Assembly (NCBI GenBank): GCA_932521035.1
Contig: OW051497.1
Coordinates: 8,618,001-8,682,000 of the forward strand
Source of the DNA: Oscheius dolichura
Taxonomy: Eukaryota; Nematoda; Chromadorea; Rhabditida; Rhabditidae
Length of the DNA: 64,000 bases
Direction: 5' to 3'
Below the pieces are notes generated by a model. The model saw nothing but the letters and a program-made list of their open reading frames with translations. It was not told the DNA's origin and made no database searches. This document shows positions 13,324-25,118 of this stretch, in pieces. A program made the translations under genes and the position numbers. Positions within the stretch are counted from its first letter, which is position 1, and every line of letters starts with the position of its first letter.

Positions 13324-13824
13324 ATGGAGCAAGGCCAACGCAAAGTCCGTCTGACAAGCTCAGACGGTGAGACCTTTGAGGTCGAACGCGATGTAATTGC
13401 CCTTTCTACGACTCTGAACACCATGATGATGGACTTAGGACTGGACAATGCTGACGCCGAAATGGACGCTGTTCCCCTACAGAATGTGGCCGGGCCAATC
13501 CTTCGCAAGGTCCTACTATGGTGTACTTCTCACAAGGACGATCCTCCCAGTGCGGATGACGACAACCGTGAGAAGCGGACCGACGATATCCCCTCCTGGG
13601 ATGTGGAGTTCTTGAAGGTCGACCAGGGGACGCTATTCGAGCTGATCCTGGCCGCCAACTACCTCGACATTAAGGGTCTTCTTGATGTAACCTGCAAGAC
13701 CGTAGCCAACATGATCAAGGGCAAGACTCCCGAGGAGATACGCCGAACTTTCAACATCAAGAATGATTTCACTCCCGAGGAAGAGGAGCAGATCCGCCGT
13801 GAAAATGCATGGTGTGAGGATTGA
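13324..13824 (+). CDS. skr-1: SKP1, adaptor subunit of SCF ubiquitin ligases
   Basis: A single exon of 166 codons plus stop, close to the 163 residues of human SKP1. The N-terminal BTB/POZ fold ([14 protein letters not shown]) is followed by the CTSHKDDPP segment and then the very conserved helices [38 protein letters not shown] and [15 protein letters not shown], ending near WCED. SKP1 links cullin-1 to F-box proteins. Nematodes carry several skr paralogues; this one has the full core and no odd residue, so it looks like the general SKR-1/2 type. The lack of introns contrasts with its many-exon neighbours and may point to retroposition, but the gene is intact. The next gene starts 191 bases after the stop and is probably co-transcribed. 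Confidence 0.97.
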   Translation: MEQGQRKVRLTSSDGETFEVERDVIALSTTLNTMMMDLGLDNADAEMDAVPLQNVAGPILRKVLLWCTSHKDDPPSADDDNREKRTDDIPSWDVEFLKVDQGTLFELILAANYLDIKGLLDVTCKTVANMIKGKTPEEIRRTFNIKNDFTPEEEEQIRRENAWCED

Positions 13825-13992
13825 ATCTCATGTACAACAACAGCTACTACACAACTAATGGACGTTATAACTTTTATCCTCGATATTTTCCCCGCCCCTC
13901 GTTCTCTTACTCTACTCATGTTTAATGCCATTTGCTGTCTCTCGTAGAATATTCTTTTTCGCTTCTTGTTATTGTCTGTAATGGTTGAAAAA

Positions 13993-13998
13993 AATAAA
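13993..13998 (+). terminator. polyadenylation signal of skp1
   Basis: AATAAA about 170 bases after the SKP1 stop. It ends only five bases before the AG of the acceptor preceding the next gene, so 3'-end formation and trans-splicing sites are nearly superimposed. Confidence 0.75.
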
Positions 13999-14004
13999 TT
14001 TTAG
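13999..14004 (+). promoter_or_regulatory. probable spliced-leader trans-splice acceptor for the GCN5 gene
   Basis: TTTTAG directly after the SKP1 poly(A) signal and 11 bases before the GCN5 ATG. No in-frame coding exon lies between it and SKP1, so a trans-spliced leader is the simplest reading. Inferred from nematode biology, not demonstrated. Confidence 0.6.
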
Positions 14005-14015
14005 AGAGCGAGATC

Positions 14016-16798
14016 ATGAAGAGAGATGAATGGTTGGAATCAGTAGCCGTAAAGCGTCTTGCCCTTTTTGCAAATTGTGCTGACTCCCGCTGCCGGTGTG
14101 ACGGCTTCCGTCCATGGATAGACGGTCTCCCAACTAATTTCGAGAAACAGTACGGGATATTCTACGTTAGTTCAATGAACAAACTCGAAGTAAAGATGCC
14201 CTTTAGTTTGATCTCTTCAACTATGACAGCTATCAGCTCCTCGAACGATGTAGATCATGTGACCACGAACTCAGTAGGATCTTTGACTCTTTACCTCTGA
14301 TTCAACGGAGTCTTTAGGAGAACATACTCCCTATATAGTCACTATGAATAAGGAAGATGTCGAATATTACGGTCTGATGGTTTACGAGGCGTTTATACTG
14401 AATCAAATGCTGAATAATGAACCGACAATGGACAAAACTAAGGTAGTACTTTATTTTTGTTTTGAGCCCTTATTTTTTTAGATTATTGCTGATATTTATA
14501 AAACATTCATTATAACATTAAAAAAAGCGACAGGTAGTTCGGAAAGATTGTTATTATACGCAGAGCCGGAGGATATTCCCCACACCCGGCCAAATGTAAT
14601 CGAAGTTCTCGTCAGTTTCATCAGAGCACTTACAGAAAACGAAGAGTAAGAAAACAAAATCAGTTGTGAAAGAGTGTAACAATTTTCAGTGAACGAAGGC
14701 GACTCTACAGGCTCTCTGAGAGTTTTTTATCCGTGTTTAATCAATGGGAACCGCCGCGACCGGAGCTCTTCGAATATTGCTGTACATAGACTACCGGAAT
14801 TAGAAAATACAAACATTTTCAGCTAATAGAATAACTCCCATCGCTTATCAATTATTTTATTCGCAATGGTACTTGAGAATCTTCCTTCCGAAGAAGTTAA
14901 CATTAATACAGCAATATGAAATGCCCGAAATTTATGGAGTAAGGACGCTGCAACTTTTTATCAAACATCATATTGCTGGAAAAACAGAAAAGCAAATTGT
15001 AAGCTTGTAATATTAATATTTGTAATTTAATTGACTTCAGAAAAAGGATCCAATTCTCATAATGGCTAATCTATTGCATACTCATCGAGAAAGTCTAACG
15101 AAAGTAGCAGAAGTTGGAGAGATACCAAAACAGGAAATTATTAATAAAATAAAGTGAGTACTACAATAGTATAGTTCATATTTTTTAACAGATTTTGGAA
15201 GCACGCTGACCACCACGAAAAGCCCAAAGACTCTCCCTTTTTCAAACCTCGTCGAACGTTATCCGGTTCTGAGACTAACGAAGGCATATTCTCACATGAA
15301 CAAATGGTCTCCCTTCTCGCGAGAATTGTTGAATTGGAGAGGAGTGACATCTTTGCGACGGACAGATTCGGCGAGGATAAATTCAGCGCAGATGTTGCGA
15401 AAGCGGAAATAGTCAAGCAGGAAGTGGAAGCCGGCCTTGTCAGGTACATAGAAATTGTAATCATTTTCATTTTCATCCGTTATTCAGATTTGTCTTTGTA
15501 AAGAACGACATTAGTGATCCGGGGGCAGTAAGCCATGCTGATTTGGGCTGGCTTGTTCAGTTGAAAACCCTATTCAATGCACAATTGCCAAAAATGGGAG
15601 CAGATTACATCGCCAGATTAGTCTTTGACCACAACCACCATAACTTGGCTCTCATAAGAAATTGTAGGACAGAGAGAAGGGACTAGTTAACAATTCATGT
15701 TTAGGCAGAGTTATTGGTGGGTGCTGTTTCCGCCCTTTCCCGGAGAGAAGGTTCATTGAGATTGTCTTCCTGGCTGTTAGCAGTCATGATCAGATCAAGG
15801 GATATGGTACCATCGTTATGAACTACATGAAGGACTATGCTGTTAGACGAGGGATGATGGTCCTTTTGACATTTGCTGACTCTTATGCTACTGGTTATTT
15901 CAAGTATGTTATACCCCCGAGCATAAGCAACATTTTATCCTATTAGAAAGCAAGGTTTTACCAGTGAGATAGGCTACTCCAACCTGTTGTACCAAGGATT
16001 TATCAAGGAGTACGAAGGCGCGACGCTGATGGCTTGTCAACTTCATCCAGAGTATGCTCCATTTTCCTTTATATAGTCAAATTTTCTTTTTCAGCATACG
16101 GTATATAACATTCGCTTCCTATATCAAAGCCTGCCGTGACATGAATGTCGCCATCCATTCTGCAATGAATCCTTTAAGGACGAAAACGTATTACGGGATT
16201 CCTAATAATGTTATCAACAAAACTTTAAATAGTAGGATCTTGTTGATTTTATTTTATTGAAAATTAATGTTTAGAAGGCAAGCGGATCCCACTAAAAGAA
16301 ATTCCTGGTATGGAGAAGTCTCAGGAAGCTAAAGTCGAAAGGGAAAGTAAAGATGCCCAGATTCCCGATCTGGTGTATAGAATGAAGAGGGTCTTGTACA
16401 AATTGAGGGAGAACGATAATGCCTGGCCTTTTCTGAACCCGGTAACTGAGGAAGAGGTATGATTTAATTGCCATTTTGTATAAATTCCATTAATTCAGGT
16501 TCCTGAGTACCGCGACTATGTCAAATATCCGTCTGACTTTGAAACAATGGACAAACGAATCCAAAGTGGCTACTATATCCATCAACGCCTCTTCCTAGCC
16601 GATCTTTGCCGAATTTTCAGCAACTGCTACAGCTTTAACGCGAACGACACGGAGTATTACCGCTGTGCTTTTGAGCTCAACAAAGCGGCTTGTAAACTAA
16701 TTGACGAGTATTTTCCGGGGCAGGATGTCTATCCAGTACTCCCGGAAGATCACCTGCTACCCGTTGTGCGGGAATTACGAATTGATGACGACAAATAA
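14016..16798 (+). CDS. pcaf-1: histone acetyltransferase GCN5/PCAF (KAT2)
   Basis: Fourteen exons (14016-14165, 14207-14273, 14318-14442, 14482-14645, 14690-14781, 14823-14998, 15041-15153, 15192-15443, 15488-15663, 15705-15903, 15947-16051, 16095-16231, 16275-16456, 16499-16798) join in phase to 745 residues. The order is a PCAF-homology region (CRCDGF, ERCRSCDHEL) at 1-300, the GNAT acetyltransferase (about 380-585) and a bromodomain (about 626-735). The catalytic Glu sits in FIEIVFLAVSS and the acetyl-CoA loop is QIKGYG. GYFKKQGF and EYEGATLMACQLHP are also typical of KAT2. The bromodomain keeps WPFLNPV and the NCYSFNANDTEYYRCA block with the acetyl-lysine-binding Asn. This is the SAGA-type enzyme for histone H3 acetylation. 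Introns are 38-54 bases, close to the lower limit for cis-splicing. Two AATAAA signals follow. Confidence 0.96.
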
Positions 16799-16915
16799 TA
16801 ACGTGTCTAGACTGTACATGTACTCCTAGTTGTATTTACCGGTATGAGTCTTATTGTTAATTTATTGATTTCATTTTTACATTCTTGTACTTACGATCTC
16901 TATTGCTCTCTGTAT

Positions 16916-16940
16916 AATAAATTTGATCTCTTGCAATAAA
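16916..16940 (+). terminator. two polyadenylation signals of the GCN5 gene
   Basis: AATAAA at 16916-16921 and again at 16935-16940, 118 and 137 bases after the GCN5 stop. Alternative use would give two close 3' ends. Confidence 0.7.
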
Positions 16941-17031
16941 TGATATAGGGTAGAAATTTTGTTTTATGAACAAAACAATCAAGGAAGACCCCTGATAACG
17001 GGAGTTTTGCCGTTCGGTTATGGAATTGTTA

Positions 17032-17284
17032 TTAAATACTTTTGTCAAGCTCTGGAGAAGGATTTGTGGCAATGCCAGGCACACAAGGTGGAGGATTCGA
17101 CGGAGCAGTCAATTTGTTAATTGTTTCCCACGCCTTCACAAACATGTGAATTTGCCATTCCCTGTCGTTGAGGGCCTTCTGCAGCTGGCCGATGGCCCTT
17201 TCCGACCCGAGCTGGCTAGGGTGTTCTCTTCCCGGGTCCAATATTTGAATTTCCTTGTTGTCGGGGGCCGTGGTTCGGCCTTTT
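17032..17284 (-). other. unrecognised minus-strand open frame (possible terminal exon)
   Basis: After a possible acceptor (AG at 17285-17286) a frame runs 83 codons to a TAA at 17032-17034. The product looks protein-like, with an amphipathic stretch (GQLQKALNDREWQIHMF, then VKAWETINKL) and a Pro/Ser-rich end. I do not recognise a family, and no upstream exon could be joined. It lies antisense in the gap between GCN5 and EXOC1. It may be a last exon of a small gene or a decayed remnant. Confidence 0.25.
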
Positions 17285-17779
17285 CTAACTTTATCTGTTA
17301 CTTATCCCGGTGTGTTCTCTAAGATGAGCAAATGTGAATATGCGACTCCTTGTTGTCGACCTTCTTCTGCAACTGGCCACTGCCTCACCGCTTCCAAACG
17401 GAGGCGGGCGTGGCCACCATCTCTCTTTATTTATCAATATTTCTGTTGTTCATAAACAGAAAGAGTAGTTTGTGCTATTCCTGTGAAATTTTTAACTGTC
17501 TGCCTCAAAAGCATTCATTTTTGTTTAATAATTATTACTTAATTGACACCCAATTAAAGTGAGCATGAAGCTTAGTGGCTCTTTATCATCTTCCAACCTC
17601 TAATTTATCCTTTGTTACCCCAAGGACGAGTTTATATGTCATTTTACAGAATATGGTTACAGTAGGGGAGCAACGCCGTGTAACTGAAAACGTCTCCCTG
17701 GCTGCAATGGGGCTTTATCGAGGACGCGCCTTGTTCATCGCTTTCGTTCCCTTTTCATGTTTTGAAGCTTTCTAATAGA
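17285..17779. other. intergenic, with a weak imperfect duplication
   Basis: No gene seen. Blocks near 17176-17196 and 17364-17384 (CTTCTGCAGCTGGCC versus CTTCTGCAACTGGCC), together with matching TCCTTGTTGTCG blocks near 17250 and 17341, suggest an old degenerate duplication of the neighbouring open frame. A TAATAG acceptor lies one base before the EXOC1 ATG. Confidence 0.35.
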
Positions 17780-20700
17780 ATGTCGATCCTGAGAAAAGGT
17801 GTGGAACGAAGCCTCTTCCAAACGGATGACGAACGGCTGCAAGCCATAGTTCATGCGGTTAAAATTGATGGAAGAAAAAAGAAAAGACCGACGTTCTTTT
17901 GTCTAGCAGGTTTGTATTTTCCTATTGATTTTTACGTGATTCTTTTTAGTTACTCTGGAACATCCAATATCCGTCAGATTATATGTTGTAAAAGGAGAAA
18001 GAGATGATGTTTATAAAAAGAAGGAGAAGCACAATTTGAGAGATATTAAAGAAGTTGACGGAATTAATCCAAAAAAGGTCTGAGCTTCATATTTAAGTTC
18101 AAAAAAAGGTCTTCCAGGTTTCAACAGATTTTCGGATAACTGTAGGTGACCAACGTCTTTTGATTTCGGCTGCTAGTCCAGAGGAGAAAGATGAATTTAT
18201 ACGAGAGCTGTACAAAGTTAGTTGTCTCCTAATTTATTTAATATTTCATTAAATTCAGCTGTCCTCTCAGTACCTTCCTGTCCAAATGCCTGATTTCTGC
18301 AATGTATCCTTGCCAATAGACAATAGAGAATCGGCTATTGTTACAATTGAAGTGGACAATATTCCGGCTGAAGAGGTTCACACAGAATATCAGGTAGAGT
18401 GTTCGTTCTATTTTCTACATATTTTGTTTATTTTTAGCCTATTTCTGCTAAAGAAGAAGCAGATTTTCGTAAATTATTAGCCAAAGCTGAAATTGGTATA
18501 GGAGACGCTGACAAGTTCGCGGAGGTTGGTCCCGAAATAGATTAGCTTGAATTTCCTCAGATGTTAACAGCCCAACTACAGTCTCTTGACGGTGCTAACA
18601 TTCAATCCATGTTAGGAAGTGAAATGGCTGTAAATCAAATACTGTCGACCATTGACTCAGCTTTGGAACATATTGGACAGCTGGAAAAGCAGGTCGATTC
18701 CTGCGACACAATACTTTCCGTAAGCAACGTCTATGTTTTGACTATACCCGACAATTTGTAGACAGTCCGAAATAGCGTGGAATTAATTGAGGAGAAAGAT
18801 TCGCTCTCGGTTGTCGAAAGGAAGAATAAAGAGAAACTTCGAGCACAGTTGAAAACCTTCGTTGGTGCAATGGACGCCGTTACTGACCAGCATATTAAAA
18901 CTTTGGAGGAAGCGAGGTTAGACGATCCTGCAAGGTATTGCCTTTCCTTTTTCATTAATTTGGTGAATATTTAGCATTGCTCGCTGTGCAGAAGCTGCCC
19001 GGGCTGTGTCTCACTTCTGGCATGGCCAAGTGCCCAAGTCTATGCTTCAAATGAAAGCCTACCAGGATAGAAACAAGAGACTGGATATTATTGACCTCTT
19101 CGTTGATCGACTCATCTCTCACTTCACTGCATTATTCAACAACTTGGTAGTTTACAGTTAGATACCGTTGTTATTATTTATTTTGCAGAACGAACTAACT
19201 TCCGCCCAAGATTGGCACAAACTCTCTATTCCTAAACAATCCCAACGCTTCAGAGCTTTATCTCCACTGGCTGAATTAATGAATTGGCTAAAAATAAATC
19301 GGTATGTAATAATAACTCTATTTTATATCGAATGCTTAGACCAGGGCCATATCAAGCAGCTATCCAGCGATATGTAGACGCCACGAAGAATCTTTACAAA
19401 AGACTATTTGATCAATTCTTTGCTGCAATTAATCAAGAAGTCGTGAAACTCGGCCAGGAACGGAAAGCGAGCACACTATCGCATAAAAACATGGGAGATC
19501 GAGCTTCTGCCGATGTTGCACATGAGACGGAGCAGATTTCTAATGTAATAATTGACTTGAGTTAAAATATTATCTATTTTCAGTTGATCGAAACGGTGTT
19601 AGGAGAGCTGGGGCCTATCGTGGAAATGGAACAGAAATTCTGTATAAGATTCTTCCATATCAATTCAGAATTGCTGGCGCAAGCTGAAACGGCATCGACT
19701 GGTTCAGGAGACAGTTCGTCTATGGGTTGGTTGACTCACTTATTTCCTAAATAAATATTGTTTCAGGTGGTAAAAGCGCCGAGAAGTTTATGAACGAGCA
19801 AGTGCGTAATGTGATGGCTCCTTTGATGGACTCTGTGAATGACCATCTTAAGAAATTTGCGGAGAACATCTGCAAGCAGAATCCAAGCAACGTGCTGATC
19901 TTGTTTGTGATCTTATCCAAGAAGATCCTCTCGCCAACTGATGCTGGATCGTACTTCTCGGTTACCTTCGGTACCTTGGTTGTTCTCATCAAGAGGCAAT
20001 TTGATGTTTACATGGTTGGTTTCGATGTTCTTTTCGTCAAACGTTTACCTACTGTAGGACACTGAAGGAAAGGCGCTTGCTGATGTGAGATTGCCCAAAC
20101 GAATGAGAATAGGAATCATCCCTCAAGTACAACAATTCGCTGATTTGATCAGAAACTCAGAAAGGGTCTTTGGAAAAGCTGAAAGGAGGACTGATCTGGA
20201 GAAATGGTACGATTTTAATACCCCATTTTAAATGAAATTACTTGAAGGTATGCCCACTTCTACCGTCATTTGTCCGACGGAATAAATAAAGCAGCTAACA
20301 GCCCGTATAGCAAATCTCCTCCAGCGGTTGTCTGCTTCGAAAACTTCCACCAACTTCATTGTTAGTTCACTGGATTTACCGGAATGCACCAACTGTTTTT
20401 TCAGCAACCCTATATGAACTCAAAGTTTCAAGTTTGGATATGCAAAGGAAAGACGCGAAGAGACTGAGAGATGAAAACATTTCTGTCTATGTCAAGGAAT
20501 CTCTTGGTAAACCTCTGGAAAAAGTGCAAAACTTCTTCGACGCCATTCAAGGAACAATTGCGAACAATCGAGGAATCAAACCGGAGGAGATATCCTTCCA
20601 GCAGCAGTTCAGTCGAGTGGAATTAAAAAAGGTGGGCGGTGTTTGTTTCTATTTAGGCGAACATGTCATGTTCAGGTTATTTCTCAGTATCCGGCCAAGG

Positions 20701-21334
20701 AAGTGAAGAAAGGTCTGGAACAATTGTATAAGAAGGTGGAGAAACATTTGCTAGAGAACTCTTCTCTACTTCAAGTTGTCTGGAGAGAGATGCAGGTAGG
20801 CTTTTTTAACTTTACAAAATGCAGTTGAGTGCTCTCCAGGGATTAGTGCGCATCGTAAAGATGGTTCAGCTGCATTCTAATCTGTTCCGGGTTTTTATTG
20901 CTGTGTTCCTGGTCAACACAAATGCTTTGGTCGGGAAGTGGCCCAACAATTCTTGTATGCAGAGACTGATACCATGTAAAAGGATCAGAGACCAGATCTT
21001 CGGGTTCACAAGTCTCCAAGGGACTGCTCACATCTTGCTTGAAAAATGAGAAAGTACGCGATTTTTAGTGCAAAGTCTAGTTCTAAATGTGAACTTGTAA
21101 CGGAGCGATAAACGCACTGGACTCTCTAACGCGTCATCCCGGGTCCAAGCGGTTCCATGAAATTTATATACAGTATTCATTGAACTACGATTACTCTTTC
21201 AGGAACAATTCATCAATCAACTTCAAGAGTATCAGAAAATATTGAAAGAATGCTACCCCGGTGCTTCAATTGACCTCGAAGTCTCAGTTGAGGAAGTGCT
21301 CAAGATGTTTTCGGAAATCGCTCAACAGCACTAG
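17780..21334 (+). CDS. EXOC1: exocyst complex component 1 (Sec3)
   Basis: Seventeen exons (17780-17909, 17950-18077, 18118-18216, 18259-18393, 18438-18524, 18561-18719, 18762-18934, 18975-19146, 19189-19301, 19340-19544, 19584-19725, 19767-20014, 20058-20206, 20248-20360, 20405-20631, 20676-20795, 21203-21334) join in phase to 843 residues, close to the 894 of human EXOC1. The N-terminal 130 residues form the Sec3 PH-like, phosphoinositide- and GTPase-binding region with Lys-rich strands ([10 protein letters not shown]). A coiled-coil segment follows around 200-290 ([20 protein letters not shown]), then the long Sec3 C-terminal helical rods. Sec3 marks sites where the exocyst tethers secretory vesicles to the plasma membrane. 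A near-immediate upstream acceptor (TAATAG, 1 base before ATG) suggests trans-splicing. All introns are about 40 bases except the last (407 bases), which I cannot explain. Confidence 0.95.
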
Positions 21335-21722
21335 TTCTGTCTATACGTGTATCCAATGATCCTCATATTAATCGAAAACGATGCTTGCTCTCTGTGATAT
21401 TGCTAACTTATAAACTTCTATCTGCCTGTCCTTTAGTTTACTTGAGTTCATCCCAGGGGTTTGGCAAGAACACCCTTCTCTGACAAGGATGCATGACTTC
21501 TCCTCTGCCGCCATGGGTGTCTTTCAAATCTTTCTTTTTGTTGTTCTTTGACGTAAAGCCTAGAAGGCGTCCACTCTTTATCTCACCCTCTAGGGACACG
21601 TAAACGGGGACCAGAATGAAGCTGTCCCTTTAAATACGGGGTCCCAGTGATCCCCCACCACATCCCCCGCGCTTCAATTAGTCTATTCGCACTTCTTAAA
21701 CTTTTTTCCCCAAGAATCTTCA

Positions 21723-21728
21723 AATAAA
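21723..21728 (+). terminator. possible polyadenylation signal of EXOC1
   Basis: First clear AATAAA after the EXOC1 stop, about 390 bases downstream. The distance is long for this window, so a variant hexamer nearer the stop may be the real signal. Confidence 0.4.
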
Positions 21729-22400
21729 TGACCCAATTGTTAGGGAGGGGAAAGGAGCGCCATTCCCAAACCCGCTTAGACGGCTCGAGAGCCCTTTTTT
21801 TCTTCTTTTAAGTTGGAGGAGGCCGTTGTCTCACCAGCTTGGACACGCCATTTTTTCTAGCCAATTCGTGATTGAGCCTGTTAAATTAGTTGGCTCCAAA
21901 TGTGATTGCCAGTCACATGCATTGAACGGGTTGAGGTCGTTAGGGGGGCGGGCAGTCCATCCCCAATCCCCTAGCAATGACCGTCTGCATTTCCTTTTAC
22001 CCTAAAAAGCTAACTCTCGAGCGGAAGTGTTCATCTGGAAGTAGCCTTTTGTGTCTACCTTTTTTTGCTGTTTCGTCCCCTGAATGTCTGCCGCCAAGAT
22101 AAAAAGAGGTGGTCCCTGATCCTTGAGAAATGATAGGTCATATGGGCCGGAGGGAAGATTCCCTATGTTCTGACATTTTATTTTGACCGCCAGATGGAAA
22201 ACAAAACAACAAATCACACCATCCAATCCCTGCCATCTTCCGTTTGCGGGCTACTACTATACAATTCCTCTCTCCTCGACTAATTTCTGACCTACTTCTT
22301 CCTTTATCTTTTTTTCGTGCGTGGGGTGTCCCTGATGAACGTGTTCATTCATTGCTTTACGGGAGACTGATTCCATAGAAGTATTCATTCTTCCAGAAAG

Positions 22401-22532
22401 ATGTCTTCTTGCCTGGTGGCGCGTACATCTTCCCCTGGTTCGGAGGACATCGAATGCATGGATATGGTTCACCCCATGGCCAGTGATAATAACCTTCCTT
22501 TAATCAGTACCACGCTGGGGATGCCGGCAACT
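22401..22532 (+). other. candidate 5' coding exon (alternative first exon of the RhoGEF?)
   Basis: Forty-four codons from an ATG to a strong donor (GCAACT|gtaagt), preceded by a TTCCAG acceptor five bases upstream of ATG. The frame is Ser/Met/Asp-rich without a known motif. It ends in phase 0, whereas the first RhoGEF exon at 27659 needs phase 1, so at least one exon is missing if they belong together. It could instead start a separate, unseen gene. Confidence 0.35.
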
Positions 22533-25082
22533 GTAAGTTTATTTCCTACTTTTAAATAAACAGAGATCTAACAATTTGGGAATTATGCCCGCGACGCCGT
22601 TACTTACCTTTATCTGAAAAAGATCTTATGGATGATGACCGAAGGTTTCACCCAAGATAATATCTTTAAGAGAAAACTATGTTGTCTAAACATTTCGAAA
22701 CATTGTCAGCTGGGAACTACGGGGGAATTCCTTCCAACTTGTCGTGACTGCAGAGTTCAACCCTCAAACCTCTTAATGGCTCTATTCTGGTCGCCTAGAA
22801 CACAACACGGTGCCCAATCAAATTTGACACCTCTTTTAAGAAGCCGACAAGCTGATTTTGAACGATGACACGGCTCCGTACGGGTCTTAAAATAGCAGCA
22901 AAAGGCAATTTTTGGCGGAGACATAGGAATCGGGGCTGTCCCGTCAGAATAGCAAAGCTCCTGCTAAAAGACCAATTTCCAGATCAAAACCACTGATCGG
23001 CCAGTGGTGCTATGTATGGCTCCCGTGCACCGATTAAGCCATGAGGACTCCCTAACTTCCGAATCAGCAGAATCACCAGAAGCGCCTATTACAGAAAAAT
23101 TGAAGAAAACCCAATTTTAACTGAGAAAAAAGAAGACTGGCCATACTCCTTATCACTCGTGTAGATGTATTTATGTACAAGCTTGTTTCTTCTTGGGCAG
23201 CGCCCAGTCTGCGATTATTCAACCCTTGTCATAAACCAAGATACGTCAGTCTTTGAATAAACAGTCTTCAGTTTTCCTTTCATTTTCGTCTTTTTTTCAG
23301 TCGCCTCTTCAATTTCAAGCTCTACTTTAGTAGTTAGCATGACAATTGCTGCTTCAATCGCTTTGGACACGATATATGTCGTGAATGAATAATTCCTCAG
23401 TTAATCCGATTGATTTGGCTTCTTAAAAACTAAAAACAGCTTGGGATTAACACTTAAGACATGTATATTTTTTTGAGATTGAGTAAACTTAATTAAAATG
23501 AACGCTCCTTCGAGCAATGAACGAAATTTGTGTCCTACTTCATGAAAGTTCAAGCTTCTTTGAAGACAGAGACGGGATTATAAGTCTAAAACAACAAGGA
23601 AAGCGGAAGAAGGGAAGATGACCTTTGACACTATTTCCGCTGGTTCATGATCCCACGCACCGGAATGGGTACCGTCCGTCTAGCTAGCATTCCAGCAATA
23701 AAAATGGAACTATTCCTATCAAGGAAGGGTTTCGAAAAGATGGACAGGGCAGCTTTACAATCCCTTTCCTTTATCCATGGTATTTGCCCTCTTCTGTGGA
23801 TACGAAATCGGGAATTCTCTATTAAAAGTGATTTAGCTTCCCGTCACAAACACAAGGCGGAAGAGAGCGAGACGAATTGACATCATATCGCCTTAAAACA
23901 TCTCCCTTCTAAAAATAAGAATCCATTTCGGTAGCTGTCTAAGTGGGCTTCCCCTTTTAAAGCCCTGTTCCTCCTAACTAAAAGGGTCAGTCAGTTGTTC
24001 CTCCCAGCGTTTTGTTATGCGCTGGTTAAGCCTAAGAACTCTTTTCGCAAATTGGAACAGTCGTCCTTGTCTTTCGCCTCTACCAATAACAAGAAGTTTT
24101 TTTCTAAGAAGTCATTAATTTTGCGATATTTGCAAGCCCCCTTCCTTCGTTTTTCCTATTAGCCTTAGCACTCGGCGGGAGTCTGCCGGGTGTGACCGAA
24201 ACCTAGTTTTCCCTTCTTTTCACTTTTTCAGAAGCACATTCTCATTTCCTCGTTATGGGGTGCTGGCGGGAGAAGGAGGCGACCATTTAAAGACGAATTG
24301 TCTAGGTGACTAAATGAGCGGGGAAAAACTACCTCCCAATCATTCTTGACCCTGTTCCGATAACTGTCTTCCGCCCAACAAACCGCGAGGAAACCGTCTC
24401 CCTAGTCAACCAGTACCCCCATTTTTCCCGTCCGTTTCCCATGGGTTTCCCAACAATCGGAGTTCAGCCTATCCTTGTTTTTTGTCAAAACGTTTTCCTA
24501 AGAATTGCCAACAGATGATCGCGGGGTGCCAATTGCCTTCAGAATGATGCATGTCCGCCGTATGGGTCACAGATGTAGCTAACAGCATCCTCCTATAGTC
24601 TCTAATGTATTCAATTCCAAACTTTTTCAACCCGTTGCATGTGTGCATGAGTTCAGAAATCTTTTTACGCCCAGTAGGAAAGGCCGCATGGGTAAGTGGG
24701 TGTATTGTTTAGAAGGTGACCATCCCCCTGTTATTCCCTATCCTTATGAAAATGCAGTTATTGTTTTTGTTATTCCCTTCCTCCTTTCAGAAAGTTATCA
24801 AAAATTCTCGCAAACAAAAAGCGAAGGCAAGCGTAATTTTTTGCTCCATCTTCATTAGCTTTATGATCTTCTTTATGTGGAGAGCAGATGGAGTGAACAC
24901 GCCACGCTGTCGCGTAAATTTCCTCTCTTAACCCATCTGGTTTTACAGGGCGGTTAATCTCTTCATTCTTTGGCTTAGCTCAAATTAGGTACTTACAGTC
25001 CCCCTTTTTGAAGTTCCTCGTTCTCCCTCGTTGATTGCCAAGGGTCTTAAGAAGTGCCCAGAAGTCTAGGGGCTAATCCAAT

Positions 25083-25118
25083 GCGCCAGGATCTACCGGT
25101 GCGCCAGGATCTACCGGT
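25083..25118. repeat. 18-base direct tandem repeat, two copies
   Basis: Two perfect adjacent copies of GCGCCAGGATCTACCGGT within the non-coding stretch upstream of the RhoGEF. Function unknown; probably a small slippage duplication. Confidence 0.85.

Noticed and set aside
14274-14317. Apparent frameshift and stop codon within GCN5
   Set aside because: Explained by a 44-base intron with GTAGGA donor and TCTTTAG acceptor, after which the PCAF-homology region reads through in phase.
21060-21175. GC-rich block in the last EXOC1 intron that at first resembled a tRNA (GGGTCCAAGC)
   Set aside because: No A box, anticodon arm or acceptor stem could be folded around it.
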